Part shown: positions 18,300 through 28,643 of the stretch, piece after piece
Layout of the letters: the number at the start of each line of letters is the position of its first letter
Position numbering within the stretch: position 1 is the first letter of the stretch
Source of the DNA: Paracoccaceae bacterium
GTDB taxonomy: Bacteria > Pseudomonadota > Alphaproteobacteria > Rhodobacterales > Rhodobacteraceae
DNA length: 64,000 nucleotides
NCBI GenBank assembly: GCA_002709405.1
Contig: PAQV01000067.1
Span: 1-64,000 of the forward strand
Reading direction: 5' to 3'
The notes under the pieces: model-generated
What the model saw: the letters and a program-made list of their open reading frames with translations, nothing else
Databases searched by the model: none
What the model was told of the DNA's origin: nothing
Translations under genes and position numbers: made by a program

Positions 18300-21200
18300 T
18301 CAAAGCCCCGGCGCGCGGCGCAGATCCAGCGTCATCGGGAATTCCGGATGGGGGCGCTCGACGGCGGGCCAATAGCTCCCCGGCGTGTGCCCGAACTTTT
18401 CGAAACGCGCAAGCCTGCGGGCGTCGGCCTCGTTGGTGTTGACCGGGAAGGTTTCGTAGTTGCGCCCGCCCGGATGGGCCACGTGGTAGGTGCACCCGCC
18501 GATCGACCGGCCCGTCCAGGTGTCGAAGATGTCGAAGGTCAGCGGCGCGTTGACCGGCAGCACCGGGTGCAGGGCCTCGGCCGGTTGCCAGGCCTTGAAG
18601 CGCACGCCGCCCACGGTCACGCCCGAGGTGCCCGAGGCCGTCATCGGCACCGCCCGCTGGTTGCAGGCAACGATGTAGCGGTCGGGTTCCAGGGCGGTCA
18701 GCTTGACCTGCATCCGTTCGACCGAGCTGTCGGTGTAGCGCACCGTGCCCCCGATCGCCCCGCGTTCGCCCAGCACATGCCAGGGTTCCAGCGCCTGGCG
18801 CAGTTCCAGGTGCACGCCCTCGTATTCGACCTCGCCCGCGAAGGGGAAGCGGAACTCGGCCTGGGCCTCGTACCAGTCGGGGCGCATGTCGAAGCCGTGG
18901 TCACCGAGGTCGCGCAGCACGTCCATGAAGTCTTCCCACAGGAAGTGGGGCAGCATGTAGCGGTCGTGCAGAGTAGTGCCCCAGCGCACCGGCTTGCCCT
19001 TGATCGGGTTCTGCCAGAAGCGGGCCAGCAGGGCCCGGATCAGCACCTGCTGGGCCAGGCTCATCTTGGCGTCGGGCGGCATTTCGAAGCCGCGGAATTC
19101 CACCAGGCCCAGACGGCCGGTCGGCCCGTCGGGCGAATACAGCTTGTCGATGCAGATCTCGGCCCGGTGGGTGTTGCCGGTGACGTCGATCAGGATGTTG
19201 CGCAGCAGCCGGTCGACCAGCCAGGGCTGCGGCGGCCAGCCTTCATGCGGGTCGGGGATCTGGGACAGCGCGATTTCAAGTTCGTACAGCGTGTCGTGGC
19301 GGGCCTCGTCGATCCGCGGGGCCTGGCTGGTCGGGCCGATGAAGGTGCCCGAGAACAGGTAGGACAACGACGGGTGCCGCAGCCAGTGCAGGATCAGCGA
19401 GCGCATCAGGTCGGGCCGGCGCAGGAAGGGCGAATCGTTGGGCGTCTCGCCGCCCACGACGACGTGGTTGCCCCCGCCCGTGCCCGTGTGCTTGCCGTCG
19501 ATCATGAACTTGTCGGCGCCCAGCCGGCACTGGCGGGCCTCTTCGTAGACCGTGTTGGTGATTTCCTTGCAATCGTCCCAGGATTGCGCCGGGTGGATGT
19601 TGACCTCGATCACGCCGGGGTCGGGGGCCACGCGGATGACGTTCAGGCGAGGGTCGTGGGGCGGGGTGTAGCCCTCGACATGCACCGGCAGGTCCAGGGC
19701 CTTGGCCGTGGCCTCGACCCGGGCGAGGATCTCTAGGTAGTCCTCCAGCGCCTCGACCGGGGGCATGAAGACACACAGCCGCCCGTCGCGCGGTTCCACC
19801 GCGATGGCCGTGCGCACGGCCCCGCCGGCGGGATCGGACCCGTCTTCGGGCATCAGCTTCTGGCGGTTGAAGGTCTGCCGGTCGCCGGCGTCCTGGCCCG
19901 CTTCCTTGGGCTGGTCGCGGCCGGGGGTTTCCTCGGGCAGGGTCTCGGCCTCTTCCTTGGCGATGCGCGCCAGGGTCTCGAGGATGTCGGCCTTCTGCTT
20001 TTCGATTTCCGACAGGTAGTCGGGCAGGTCCCCGCGTTCGACCGTCGGATCGGTCGGGTAGGTGTAGGGGTAGGCGTTGGGCGGGATGTAGGGCAGCGAG
20101 CCGAGCGGCAGGCGGAAGCCCACCGGGCTGTCACCGGGGATCAGGTAGAGATGGCCGCGCCGGGGTCGCCAGAGCTCTGACCGCCAGCGATCGGGGCGGG
20201 CCTTCGACTGCCAGCGCTGGATCGGCAGGACAAAGCCCGCGGGTTCGGTCAGGCCGCGCGCGAAGACCCGGGCGATGCGGGCGCGGGCCTCGGGGTCTTT
20301 CAGCTTGGGATCGTCGGGGGTGACATTGGGCGGCAGGTCGGCTTCCTTCAGGATCCATTCCACCGGGTCCTCGTAGGCCGGCTGGACAAAGCCCGCGTCC
20401 AGCCCCAGCTGATCGGCGAAGGTCTTGAGGAACAGCCCGGCCTTGGCGGCGGTGACGCCGGTCTTGGCCTCTTCGCGGGCGATGGTCGCCTCGTCCTTCC
20501 AGATCGGCACGCCGTCGCGCCGCCAGTAGAGCGAAAATGTCCAGCGGGGCAGGGTTTCGCCCGGGTACCACTTGCCCTGGCCGTAATGCAGCATGCCGCC
20601 CGGGGCGAACTTGTCGCGCAGCTTGCGGATCAGCGTGTCGGCCAGGCCCCGTTTCATCGGGCCCACGGCCGCCGTGTTCCATTCTGCGCTCTGGAAATCG
20701 TCGATCGACACGAAGGTCGGCTCGCCGCCCATGGTCAGGCGCATGTCCTGGTCCTTCATCACCGTGTCGACCTTGCGCCCCAGCGCATCAAGCGCCTGCC
20801 AGCTTTCCTCGGAAAACGGCTTGGTGATGCGCGGATGTTCGGCCACCCGGGTGACTTCCATTTCGAAGTCGAACTCGGTCTCGGTGTCCTTGTGGCCGGA
20901 AAACCCGCCGACGATGGGGGCTGCGTTGCGGTAATGGGGTGTGGCCGCCAGGGGGATGTGGCTTTCGCCCGTCAGAAGGCCAGAGGTCGGGTCCAGCCCG
21001 ATCCAGCCCGCGCCGGTCAGGTAGACCTCGCACCAGGCGTGCAGGTCGGTGAAGTCGTGATCGGTGCCCGAGGGACCGTCGAGCGCTTCGAGGTCGGGTT
21101 TCAGCTGGATCAGGTAGCCCGACACGAAGCGGGCGGCAAAGCCCAGGTGGCGCAGCATCTGGACCAGCAGCCACGAGGTGTCCCGGCACGAGCCCTTCTT

Positions 21201-21725
21201 CAGGGTCAGCGTTTCCTCGGGCGTCTGCACGCCGGGCTCCAGGCGGACGATGTAGTCGATGTGCTGCTGAAGATCGCGGTTCAGTTCGACCAGGAAGTCG
21301 ACGGTCTTGGCCTTCTCGCGCGGGATCTTGGCCAGGTAGGTCTCCAGCTCGGGGCCCAGTTCTTCGGGTTTGGTGTAGATCGACAGGTCTTCGGCGATGT
21401 CGAGGGGGTAGTCGAAGGGCCAGTATTCCGCGCTTTCCTCGACAAAGAAGTCGAAGGGGTTCCAGACGGTCATGTCGGCGACGAGGTCGACCTCGATCTT
21501 GAACTCACGCACCGGCTCGGGGAAGACGAAGCGGGCCAGCCAGTTGCCATAGGGGTCCTGCTGGTGGTTGACGAAATGCTCGGCGGGGCTGACGCGCAGG
21601 GAATGGGAAATGACCCGCGTGCGGTTGTGCGGAGCGGGGCGCAGGCGGATGATCTGGGGGGAAAGGGTGACCGGGCGGTCGTATTTGTAATGAGTGACGT
21701 GCCGGATGCTTGCCTTGATCGCCAT
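18300..21725 (-). CDS. DUF2126 protein with N-terminal transglutaminase domain
   Basis: MAIKASIRHVTHYKYDRPVTLSPQIIRLRPAPHNRTRV...GSCRDTSWLLVQMLRHLGFAARFVSGYL...DLHAWCEVYLTGAGWIGLDPTSGLLTGESHIPLAATP...GGEPTFVSIDD... Confidence 0.94.
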   Translation of the reverse strand: MAIKASIRHVTHYKYDRPVTLSPQIIRLRPAPHNRTRVISHSLRVSPAEHFVNHQQDPYGNWLARFVFPEPVREFKIEVDLVADMTVWNPFDFFVEESAEYWPFDYPLDIAEDLSIYTKPEELGPELETYLAKIPREKAKTVDFLVELNRDLQQHIDYIVRLEPGVQTPEETLTLKKGSCRDTSWLLVQMLRHLGFAARFVSGYLIQLKPDLEALDGPSGTDHDFTDLHAWCEVYLTGAGWIGLDPTSGLLTGESHIPLAATPHYRNAAPIVGGFSGHKDTETEFDFEMEVTRVAEHPRITKPFSEESWQALDALGRKVDTVMKDQDMRLTMGGEPTFVSIDDFQSAEWNTAAVGPMKRGLADTLIRKLRDKFAPGGMLHYGQGKWYPGETLPRWTFSLYWRRDGVPIWKDEATIAREEAKTGVTAAKAGLFLKTFADQLGLDAGFVQPAYEDPVEWILKEADLPPNVTPDDPKLKDPEARARIARVFARGLTEPAGFVLPIQRWQSKARPDRWRSELWRPRRGHLYLIPGDSPVGFRLPLGSLPYIPPNAYPYTYPTDPTVERGDLPDYLSEIEKQKADILETLARIAKEEAETLPEETPGRDQPKEAGQDAGDRQTFNRQKLMPEDGSDPAGGAVRTAIAVEPRDGRLCVFMPPVEALEDYLEILARVEATAKALDLPVHVEGYTPPHDPRLNVIRVAPDPGVIEVNIHPAQSWDDCKEITNTVYEEARQCRLGADKFMIDGKHTGTGGGNHVVVGGETPNDSPFLRRPDLMRSLILHWLRHPSLSYLFSGTFIGPTSQAPRIDEARHDTLYELEIALSQIPDPHEGWPPQPWLVDRLLRNILIDVTGNTHRAEICIDKLYSPDGPTGRLGLVEFRGFEMPPDAKMSLAQQVLIRALLARFWQNPIKGKPVRWGTTLHDRYMLPHFLWEDFMDVLRDLGDHGFDMRPDWYEAQAEFRFPFAGEVEYEGVHLELRQALEPWHVLGERGAIGGTVRYTDSSVERMQVKLTALEPDRYIVACNQRAVPMTASGTSGVTVGGVRFKAWQPAEALHPVLPVNAPLTFDIFDTWTGRSIGGCTYHVAHPGGRNYETFPVNTNEADARRLARFEKFGHTPGSYWPAVERPHPEFPMTLDLRRAPGL

Positions 21726-21957
21726 GTCAGCGCCCTGTCCTTGCATGTGGATTATGACTTTGTAAGCCACCAGATGCGAGGCGGCGGCGGTTGTAAACCC
21801 TGCGATCGGAGAACGGCCGCCCCTGTGCCCGCGATCCCGCAGTGCCGCTTATCCGATAGACGGGCGTTGGAGCCGGGCATGGTGACGCTGTGGCAATCGA
21901 CCGGTGGTCCGGGGTGTCGGGTGACCTCTGGCCGGGGCGCTCCCGCCCACCGTGCGC

Positions 21958-22152
21958 CGATCTGCGATCGGCCCCCGGCGGTTGGGCCCGGCCCTGCGCC
22001 GTGCCGGCGCAGGGCCGTCGGGCGCGGGTGGCCAGGGCAGGGAGTTCCGGTCCGGCCTGGTGCGACGGCGGCGGAGGACCACAGGTCCTCCGCCGCCGGG
22101 CCCAACCTTCACCGGCGACCGGCGCAGCCGGGGGCCTGTGGAGGGCGGGAGC
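21958..22152. other. Highly structured intergenic region (multiple nested inverted repeats)
   Basis: Perfect 15-bp stem CGGCGGCGGAGGACC-ACA-GGTCCTCCGCCGCCG (22066..22098); 12-bp stem CGGCCCTGCGCC/GGCGCAGGGCCG (21989..22017); outer pair GGTTGGGCCCGG (21980..21991)/CCGGGCCCAACC (22096..22107). Confidence 0.75.
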
Positions 22153-22249
22153 ACTTGGGCCAACGTGCCGTCCGGTCGGATCCGACAGGGGCTTTGCAAC
22201 TTGGCAACCGCGCCCCATGATCCGGCTGCGGGCATGAGCGGAGGACAGC

Positions 22250-23494
22250 ATGAACGATCGGACCATTCTCGTTGTCGGGACTTTCGACACCAAGAACGAC
22301 GAGCTCGATTACATCGCCGGGTGCATCCGGACCCAAGGCGGCGGGGTGGTTACGATGGATGTCTCGGTTCTGGGCGACCCGGCCGAGCCCACCGACATTT
22401 CCAAGCACCAGGTCGCCGAGGCAGGCGGCCACAGCATAACTGAGGCCATCGCCTCGGGCGACGAGAACACCGCCATGCAGATCATGGCCCGAGGAGCGGC
22501 CGCCTGCGCCCGGGACCTCTGCGACAGCGCCCGCATCCATGGCGTCGTCGTGCTGGGCGGGACGATGGGCACCGATCTCGCGCTGGACCTGTGCCAGGCC
22601 CTGCCGCTGGGCGTTCCCAAATACGTGGTCTCGACGGTCAGTTTCTCGCCCCTGATCTCGCCCGACCGGCTGGCACCCGATATCCAGATGATCCTCTGGG
22701 CCGGAGGCCTTTACGGCCTGAACGCGATCTGCAAGGCCGCCCTGTCCCAGGCCGCCGGCGCGGTGCTGGGCGCGGCCCGGGCCGTTGAACACCCCGCTGC
22801 CACCCGGCCGGTCGTGGGCATGACCTCGCTCGGCTCGTCCTGCCTGTCCTACATGAAATCCCTGAAACCGGCCCTGGAATCACGGGGCTTCGAGGTCGCC
22901 ATCTTTCATGCCACCGGCATGGGCGGGGCGGCGTTCGAGCGGATCGCGGGGGCGGGCGCCTTTGCCTGCGTGATGGACTTTGCCCTGCCCGAACTGGGCA
23001 ACTGGATGGCCGGTTCGGTTGTGTCCTGCGGGCCCGACCGCCTACGCGCGGCGGGTCGGGCCGGCATTCCCCAGATCGTCGCGCCCGGCTGCCTGGACCT
23101 GATCGACTTTGCCGGCTGGCAGGACATCCCCGAGCGCTATGCCGATCGGCCCTTCCATGCCCACAACCGGCTGATCAAGTCGTCGGGCCTGAATGCCGAG
23201 GAACGCCGGGCCACGGCCCGGGAACTGGCAACCCGCCTGGCCGAGGCCCGTGGCCCGGCCCATGTCATCTTGCCCCGAGGCGGTCTGGAAGAATGGGATC
23301 GGCCCGGCGGCGCGGCCCATGACGCCGAGGCCCTGGAGGCCTTTTGCGCCGAGTTGAGCGCGTCGGTCAGCCCGCCCGTACAGCTGACCGAGATCGAGGC
23401 CCATATCAACGACGCAGCCTTCGCCGAGACCGCCCTGGCCATTTTCGATGGCTGGCTGGACGCCGGGATCATCCCCGCGCCGACCCAGGGTTAA
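22250..23494 (+). CDS. Tm-1-like ATP-binding domain protein (UPF0261)
   Basis: ILVVGTFDTKNDELDYIAGCIRTQGGGVVTMDVSVLGDP...GVVVLGGTMGTDLAL...GVPKYVVSTVSFS...MTSLGSSCLSYMKSLKPALESRGFEVAIFHATGMGG. Confidence 0.94.
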   Translation: MNDRTILVVGTFDTKNDELDYIAGCIRTQGGGVVTMDVSVLGDPAEPTDISKHQVAEAGGHSITEAIASGDENTAMQIMARGAAACARDLCDSARIHGVVVLGGTMGTDLALDLCQALPLGVPKYVVSTVSFSPLISPDRLAPDIQMILWAGGLYGLNAICKAALSQAAGAVLGAARAVEHPAATRPVVGMTSLGSSCLSYMKSLKPALESRGFEVAIFHATGMGGAAFERIAGAGAFACVMDFALPELGNWMAGSVVSCGPDRLRAAGRAGIPQIVAPGCLDLIDFAGWQDIPERYADRPFHAHNRLIKSSGLNAEERRATARELATRLAEARGPAHVILPRGGLEEWDRPGGAAHDAEALEAFCAELSASVSPPVQLTEIEAHINDAAFAETALAIFDGWLDAGIIPAPTQG

Positions 23495-23555
23495 GACACC
23501 GCCCGAAAGAAAAGCCGGGAAAAGGGGCAGCGGCCAGGCCGCCGCCCGGCGGCGA

Positions 23556-24191
23556 TCAGTGGCCCAGCCACCACAATTCGCGATAGCCCCGGCGCACCTT
23601 GCCGGCCGCTTCCAGCCTGGACAGGATGCGCGAAATGGCCCCGCGCGAGAGCACGCACATGTCGGCCAGCTGTTCCTGCGACAGCGGGATCGGCGTGTCG
23701 TGGCCCAGGCTTTGCCCAAGCCGGCGCAGCACGGCGATCACCCGCTGCTCGGGCCGGGCGATCATCAGGTCCCGGGCGATGCCCACGGCGATGGCCGCGT
23801 TCGACGCCGCCAGACCGGCCAGCCCGCGCCACAGCTCGGGGTGTTCCAGCCCGGCGTGCTCCAGGACCGAGAGGGGCAGGCAGGCCAGGCGCGCTTCGGT
23901 GATGGCCACGGTCGACACCACGCGCGGCTGGCGGGTCAGGGCCGCGCCCTCTCCGAACCAAGCGCCGGGGCCCAGCAGATGGCCGATGCGGCCCTCGGCA
24001 TCCTTGCCCTGGACAGAGACCACGCCGCTGAGCACCCGGTAGATCCCGTCGGGGGCGTCGTCGATCTCGAAGATGCGGGTTCCACGGGCGATGGTGCTGA
24101 TGCGGGTCCGGGCCAGAAGAAGCTCGGTCAGCGCATCGGGCAGCGGCAACATCCAGTTGCTGGCCACTGCGGCCTGTTGGTCAAGTGACAT
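23556..24191 (-). CDS. Crp/Fnr family transcriptional regulator
   Basis: Cyclic-nucleotide-binding-like domain (GIYRVLSGVVSV...GPGAWFGEGAAL) plus HTH (LSQEQLADMCVLSRGAISRILSRLEAAGKV). Confidence 0.92.
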   Translation of the reverse strand: MSLDQQAAVASNWMLPLPDALTELLLARTRISTIARGTRIFEIDDAPDGIYRVLSGVVSVQGKDAEGRIGHLLGPGAWFGEGAALTRQPRVVSTVAITEARLACLPLSVLEHAGLEHPELWRGLAGLAASNAAIAVGIARDLMIARPEQRVIAVLRRLGQSLGHDTPIPLSQEQLADMCVLSRGAISRILSRLEAAGKVRRGYRELWWLGH

Positions 24192-24485
24192 GGCTATGGC
24201 GCCTCCCCGATCGCGCTGAGTGTCCCGGCGCCGGTCGCGCGGGACGTGGCCCATCCCAATCGGCCACAGTGCGTGTTTCAATTTCGAGCCGCATGTATGG
24301 CGATTTTTCGCAGGGCGGACAATGGTTCCACAGGGGCGAACGTGTCCTGTTGGTCATGATCGGTTCGGCACGCCCGGCGCGCATGTCGGATCGCGTGCCG
24401 GAATGGGCGTCCGCGAGCATGTTCGCAGGCGGTTCGGCGGTCGTCGGGCAGCGCCCCGCGCCCCCGCACAAGCTCCGCCCGCTCC

Positions 24486-24543
24486 CACCCGCCCACCCCG
24501 CGCGCGAAGCTCGCACGGGGACGCGGGGCGCGCGGGCGGGTGC
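24486..24543 (-). terminator. GC-rich stem-loop downstream of pdxY
   Basis: CACCCGCCC-a-CCCCGCG ... CGCGGGG-cgcgc-GGGCGGGTG immediately 3' of the - strand gene ending at 24561. Confidence 0.5.
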
Positions 24544-24560
24544 CGGGGCCGGTCATCGGG

Positions 24561-25379
24561 TCAGAGCGCGGGGGCATGGCACCAGGTTCCAGCGGTTTCG
24601 ACGATGCGCAGATGCGGGGCGTTCAGGCTGCCGGCGATCAGGGCTTGCAGGTGACCCAGGGCCTGGGCCGGCGTGCGCCCGGCGGCGATCAGGGCCGAGA
24701 AGACATCGCCCACGCCATGGGGCACGTCCTGTTGCAGAGGCACCGCGATCAGCGTGGATCCGTCGGGCCCGCTGTCGAGGCAGCCGGTCAGGTTCTCTCC
24801 GGCCGGGGCGGAGGTGGTCAGGACCCGCGCGCCCCAGGCGGTGGCGGCAGCCTGGGCGGTATCACGGCAGGCGTCGAGCGTGTCGGTGGTGCGGCCGGTC
24901 AGCCAGCCCAGTTCGAACATGTTCGGGGTCACGATATCGGCCAGGGGCACCAGCTGGTCGCGGATCGCACTGGCCGCGGCCGGATCTATGTACAGCCCCT
25001 TGGGCGCATCCCCCAGCACCGGGTCCACGACGATCTCGGCCCCGGGGTTGAGGGCCTTGATCCGCGCAATCAGGCGGGCGGCAAGGTCCACGTGTCCGGC
25101 CCCCGGCAGGTAGCCCGTCAGAAGCGCATCGTGGCCGGCCAGCCAGCCGTTGGCCTCCAGCGCGTCGATCATCCGGTCGATGTCACCCGGCGGAACGGCA
25201 TGTCCTGCGACATGCGGCCAGCCGGGGTGGTTGGACAGCATCACCGTCGGCACCGCCGTGACCGCGCAGCCCAGCAGATGCAGCACCGGCACCGCCGCCG
25301 ACAGGCCCACGTGCCCATGAGCGACCTGGCTTGACAGGGCCATAACCTTGCGGGGCCCGGCCGCGTGTTGCGTCAGCAT
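24561..25379 (-). CDS. pdxY: Pyridoxal kinase
   Basis: VMALSSQVAHGHVGLSAAVPVLHLLGCAVTAVPTVMLSNHPGW...LTGYLPGAGHVDLAARLI...VVDPVLGDAPKGLYI...GVGDVFSALI. Confidence 0.93.
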   Translation of the reverse strand: MLTQHAAGPRKVMALSSQVAHGHVGLSAAVPVLHLLGCAVTAVPTVMLSNHPGWPHVAGHAVPPGDIDRMIDALEANGWLAGHDALLTGYLPGAGHVDLAARLIARIKALNPGAEIVVDPVLGDAPKGLYIDPAAASAIRDQLVPLADIVTPNMFELGWLTGRTTDTLDACRDTAQAAATAWGARVLTTSAPAGENLTGCLDSGPDGSTLIAVPLQQDVPHGVGDVFSALIAAGRTPAQALGHLQALIAGSLNAPHLRIVETAGTWCHAPAL

Positions 25380-25519
25380 GCATCCCTCCGCCGAACGTCG
25401 CGCGGGACCCTAGCGACGCGCACCGCCGCCGTCCATCCGCCCCCCCTGACGAAAGTCGTATTTTTCCCGCCTGACCTGGGGGCTAGCCTCCGGATATCCC
25501 TGGGAGGGGGAGACAGACC

Positions 25520-26475
<956 letters not shown>

Positions 26476-26479
<4 letters not shown>

Positions 26480-27336
26480 GCGGCGCCGAGCTGCGCGCGG
26501 CCGATCTTGTCGCCCTGCGCGGCCTGGCCGGGGTCGCCCCGCGCATGCCCGAAGGCCTGGGCGGGCTTCCGGGCAATTTCCGGGCGCGCCAGAAGGGGCA
26601 GGGGCAGGACGTGGCCGACATCCGGGCCTACGTGCCCGGCGACGATGCCCGCGCCGTCGACCGCAACGTCACCGCCCGCACCGGCACGCTGCACGTGCGC
26701 ACCCACCATGCCGACCGCGACCGCACCGTGCTGCTGGTCGCAGATTTCCGGCCCTCGATGCTGTGGGGGCTGCGCCGGGCCTTCCGCTCGGTGGCCGCGG
26801 CCGAGGCGTTGGCCCTGCTGGGCTGGCGCGCGGTCGAGGCCGGGGGGCGGGTCGGGGCCGTGGCCCTGTCCGCCCAGGGTCACGTGATCGTGCCGGCCCG
26901 GGGCCGCACCCGGGCGATGCTGGCGGTGATCGGCGCGCTGGTCCGCGCCCATGCCCGGGCGGTGGACGGCGCGCGAGACGGGCTGCAGGACCCGCCCCTG
27001 GACACGGCCCTGGAAAAGGTGCTGCGCGTGGCCGGACGGCGCGGGCAGATCTGCCTGGCCAGCGGGTTCGACACGCCCGGAGATACCCTTGACCTGCGCC
27101 TGGCCGAACTGGCCGACCGCGGAGAGCTGACCCGGATCCGCATCGCCGACGGCGTCCGCACCGGTCTGCCCGCGGGGATCTACCGCCTGGCCAGCCCGAC
27201 CGGGCGGATGGTGCGCGCGGCGATCTCGCAGGACAGCGCCGATGACACGGCCGGGCGCGGAGAGATCCTCATCGACCCGGCCATGGGCCCGCCCCGGGCG
27301 CTGCAGATCCTGGACGGGGCGCATGGCCTCGGCTGA
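26476..27336 (+). CDS. DUF58 domain protein
   Basis: RARQKGQGQDVADIRAYVPGDDARAVDRNVTARTGTLHVRTHHADRDRTVLLVADFRPSMLWG. Confidence 0.94.
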
Positions 27337-27679
27337 GCCGGATCCGCTGGCCGGGCTGTTCGGCCTGCGCCTGCCTCCGGATGTGCCGGGCCAGGCCCTG
27401 GCGGACGGGGCCGCAGCACTTGGGGTCGGCCTGGCGCTCGCGGCCCTGCTGGCCCCATTGGTCCTGCGCCTGACACGGCCCCGCCCGCGCGCGCCCGACC
27501 TTGACACCCAACTGGCCGCGCTTTCCAGCCAGCCCGAACCCATCCGCGTGCCTGCCCTGCTGTCCCTGCTGGCCGAACGTGCGCCGGACGCGGCCGCCCG
27601 GTTCCAGCCCGACTTGTACCGTCCCGGCGGGCTGCCGACGGCCGACCAGGTCGAACAGGCCCTGCGCGAGGCCGGCTGA
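27323..27679 (+). CDS. DUF4381-like membrane protein
   Basis: MASAEPDPLAGLFGLRLPPDVPGQALADGAAALGVGLALAALLAPLVLRL...; position between DUF58 and BatA. Confidence 0.75.
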   Translation: MASAEPDPLAGLFGLRLPPDVPGQALADGAAALGVGLALAALLAPLVLRLTRPRPRAPDLDTQLAALSSQPEPIRVPALLSLLAERAPDAAARFQPDLYRPGGLPTADQVEQALREAG

Positions 27680-27680
27680 G

Positions 27681-28643
27681 ATGATGTCACTGGCCGCTCC
27701 CCTGGCGCTTCTGCTGTTGCCCCTGCCATGGCTGCTGGCCCGCCTTCTGCCGCCCGCCCGCCGGTCCGATCCCGCCCTGATCGCCCCCGAGGCCACGGTG
27801 ACCTGGGCGGCGACCCATGGCTCCGGCTTGGGCGGCGGGGCGGGGCGGATCCGCGCGCTTCTGCCCTGGGCCGCCTGGGCCCTGCTGGTCCTGGCCCTGG
27901 CCGGTCCGCGCCAGGTCGTGCCAACCGCCGCGCTACCCGTCACGGGCCGCGACCTGGTCATCGCGCTGGACCTCTCCGGGTCCATGGTGCGCGAGGATTT
28001 CTTCCTCGACGGGCGCGAGATCAGCCGGCTCGACGCGGTCAAGCGCGCGGGCAGCCGGTTCGTGCGCGGGCGGGGCGGTGACCGGGTCGGGCTGGTGATC
28101 TTCGGCTCGGACGCCTATGTCGCAGCCCCGCTGTCCTACGATGTCGAAAGCCTGGCCGTCACCATCGAGGACGCGGTCATCGGCATATCCGGCCGGGCCA
28201 CCAACATCGGCGACGGGCTGGGGCTGGCGATGAAACGGCTGGATGCCTCGGAGGCCGCCAGCAAGGTTGTCGTGCTGCTGTCGGACGGGGCGAACAATGC
28301 AGGTGCTGCCCGGCCTCGCGATGTCGGCCGGTTGGCCGCGGGCATGGGCATTCGCGTGCACACCATCGCCCTCGGCCCAAAGGACCTGGCCAGCGCCGAA
28401 GAGGGCGAGCGCGGGGTCGTCGACGCGGCCACCCTGCGGGCCATTGCCGAGATGAGCGGGGGCGAGACCTTCCGCGTGCGCACCACGGAAGACCTGGACG
28501 CCGTGACCCGGGCCATCGACGCGCTGGAGGCCACCGACCGCGCGGGCGTCCCGGCCGAGATCTACCGGGCCCTGTGGATCTGGCCGGCGATGGCCGCCCT
28601 GGGCCTGCTGGCCGCGGCCCCCCTGGCGGGGCGGGCGGCATGA
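27681..28643 (+). CDS. VWA domain protein (BatA-like)
   Basis: LVIALDLSGSMVREDFFLDGREISRLDAVKRAGSRFVRGRGGDRVGLVIFGSDAYVAAPLSYD...VVLLSDGANNAG: MIDAS motif DLSGS. Confidence 0.95.
   Translation: MMSLAAPLALLLLPLPWLLARLLPPARRSDPALIAPEATVTWAATHGSGLGGGAGRIRALLPWAAWALLVLALAGPRQVVPTAALPVTGRDLVIALDLSGSMVREDFFLDGREISRLDAVKRAGSRFVRGRGGDRVGLVIFGSDAYVAAPLSYDVESLAVTIEDAVIGISGRATNIGDGLGLAMKRLDASEAASKVVVLLSDGANNAGAARPRDVGRLAAGMGIRVHTIALGPKDLASAEEGERGVVDAATLRAIAEMSGGETFRVRTTEDLDAVTRAIDALEATDRAGVPAEIYRALWIWPAMAALGLLAAAPLAGRAA

Noticed and set aside
16524-19736. 1070-aa + strand ORF
   Set aside because: Antisense shadow of the CP-ATP-grasp/alpha-E and DUF2126 genes; low-complexity G/H/R/A-rich translation with no domain logic.
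20586-22220. 544-aa + strand ORF
   Set aside because: Antisense to the TG/DUF2126 gene and runs through the structured intergenic region; no domain signal.
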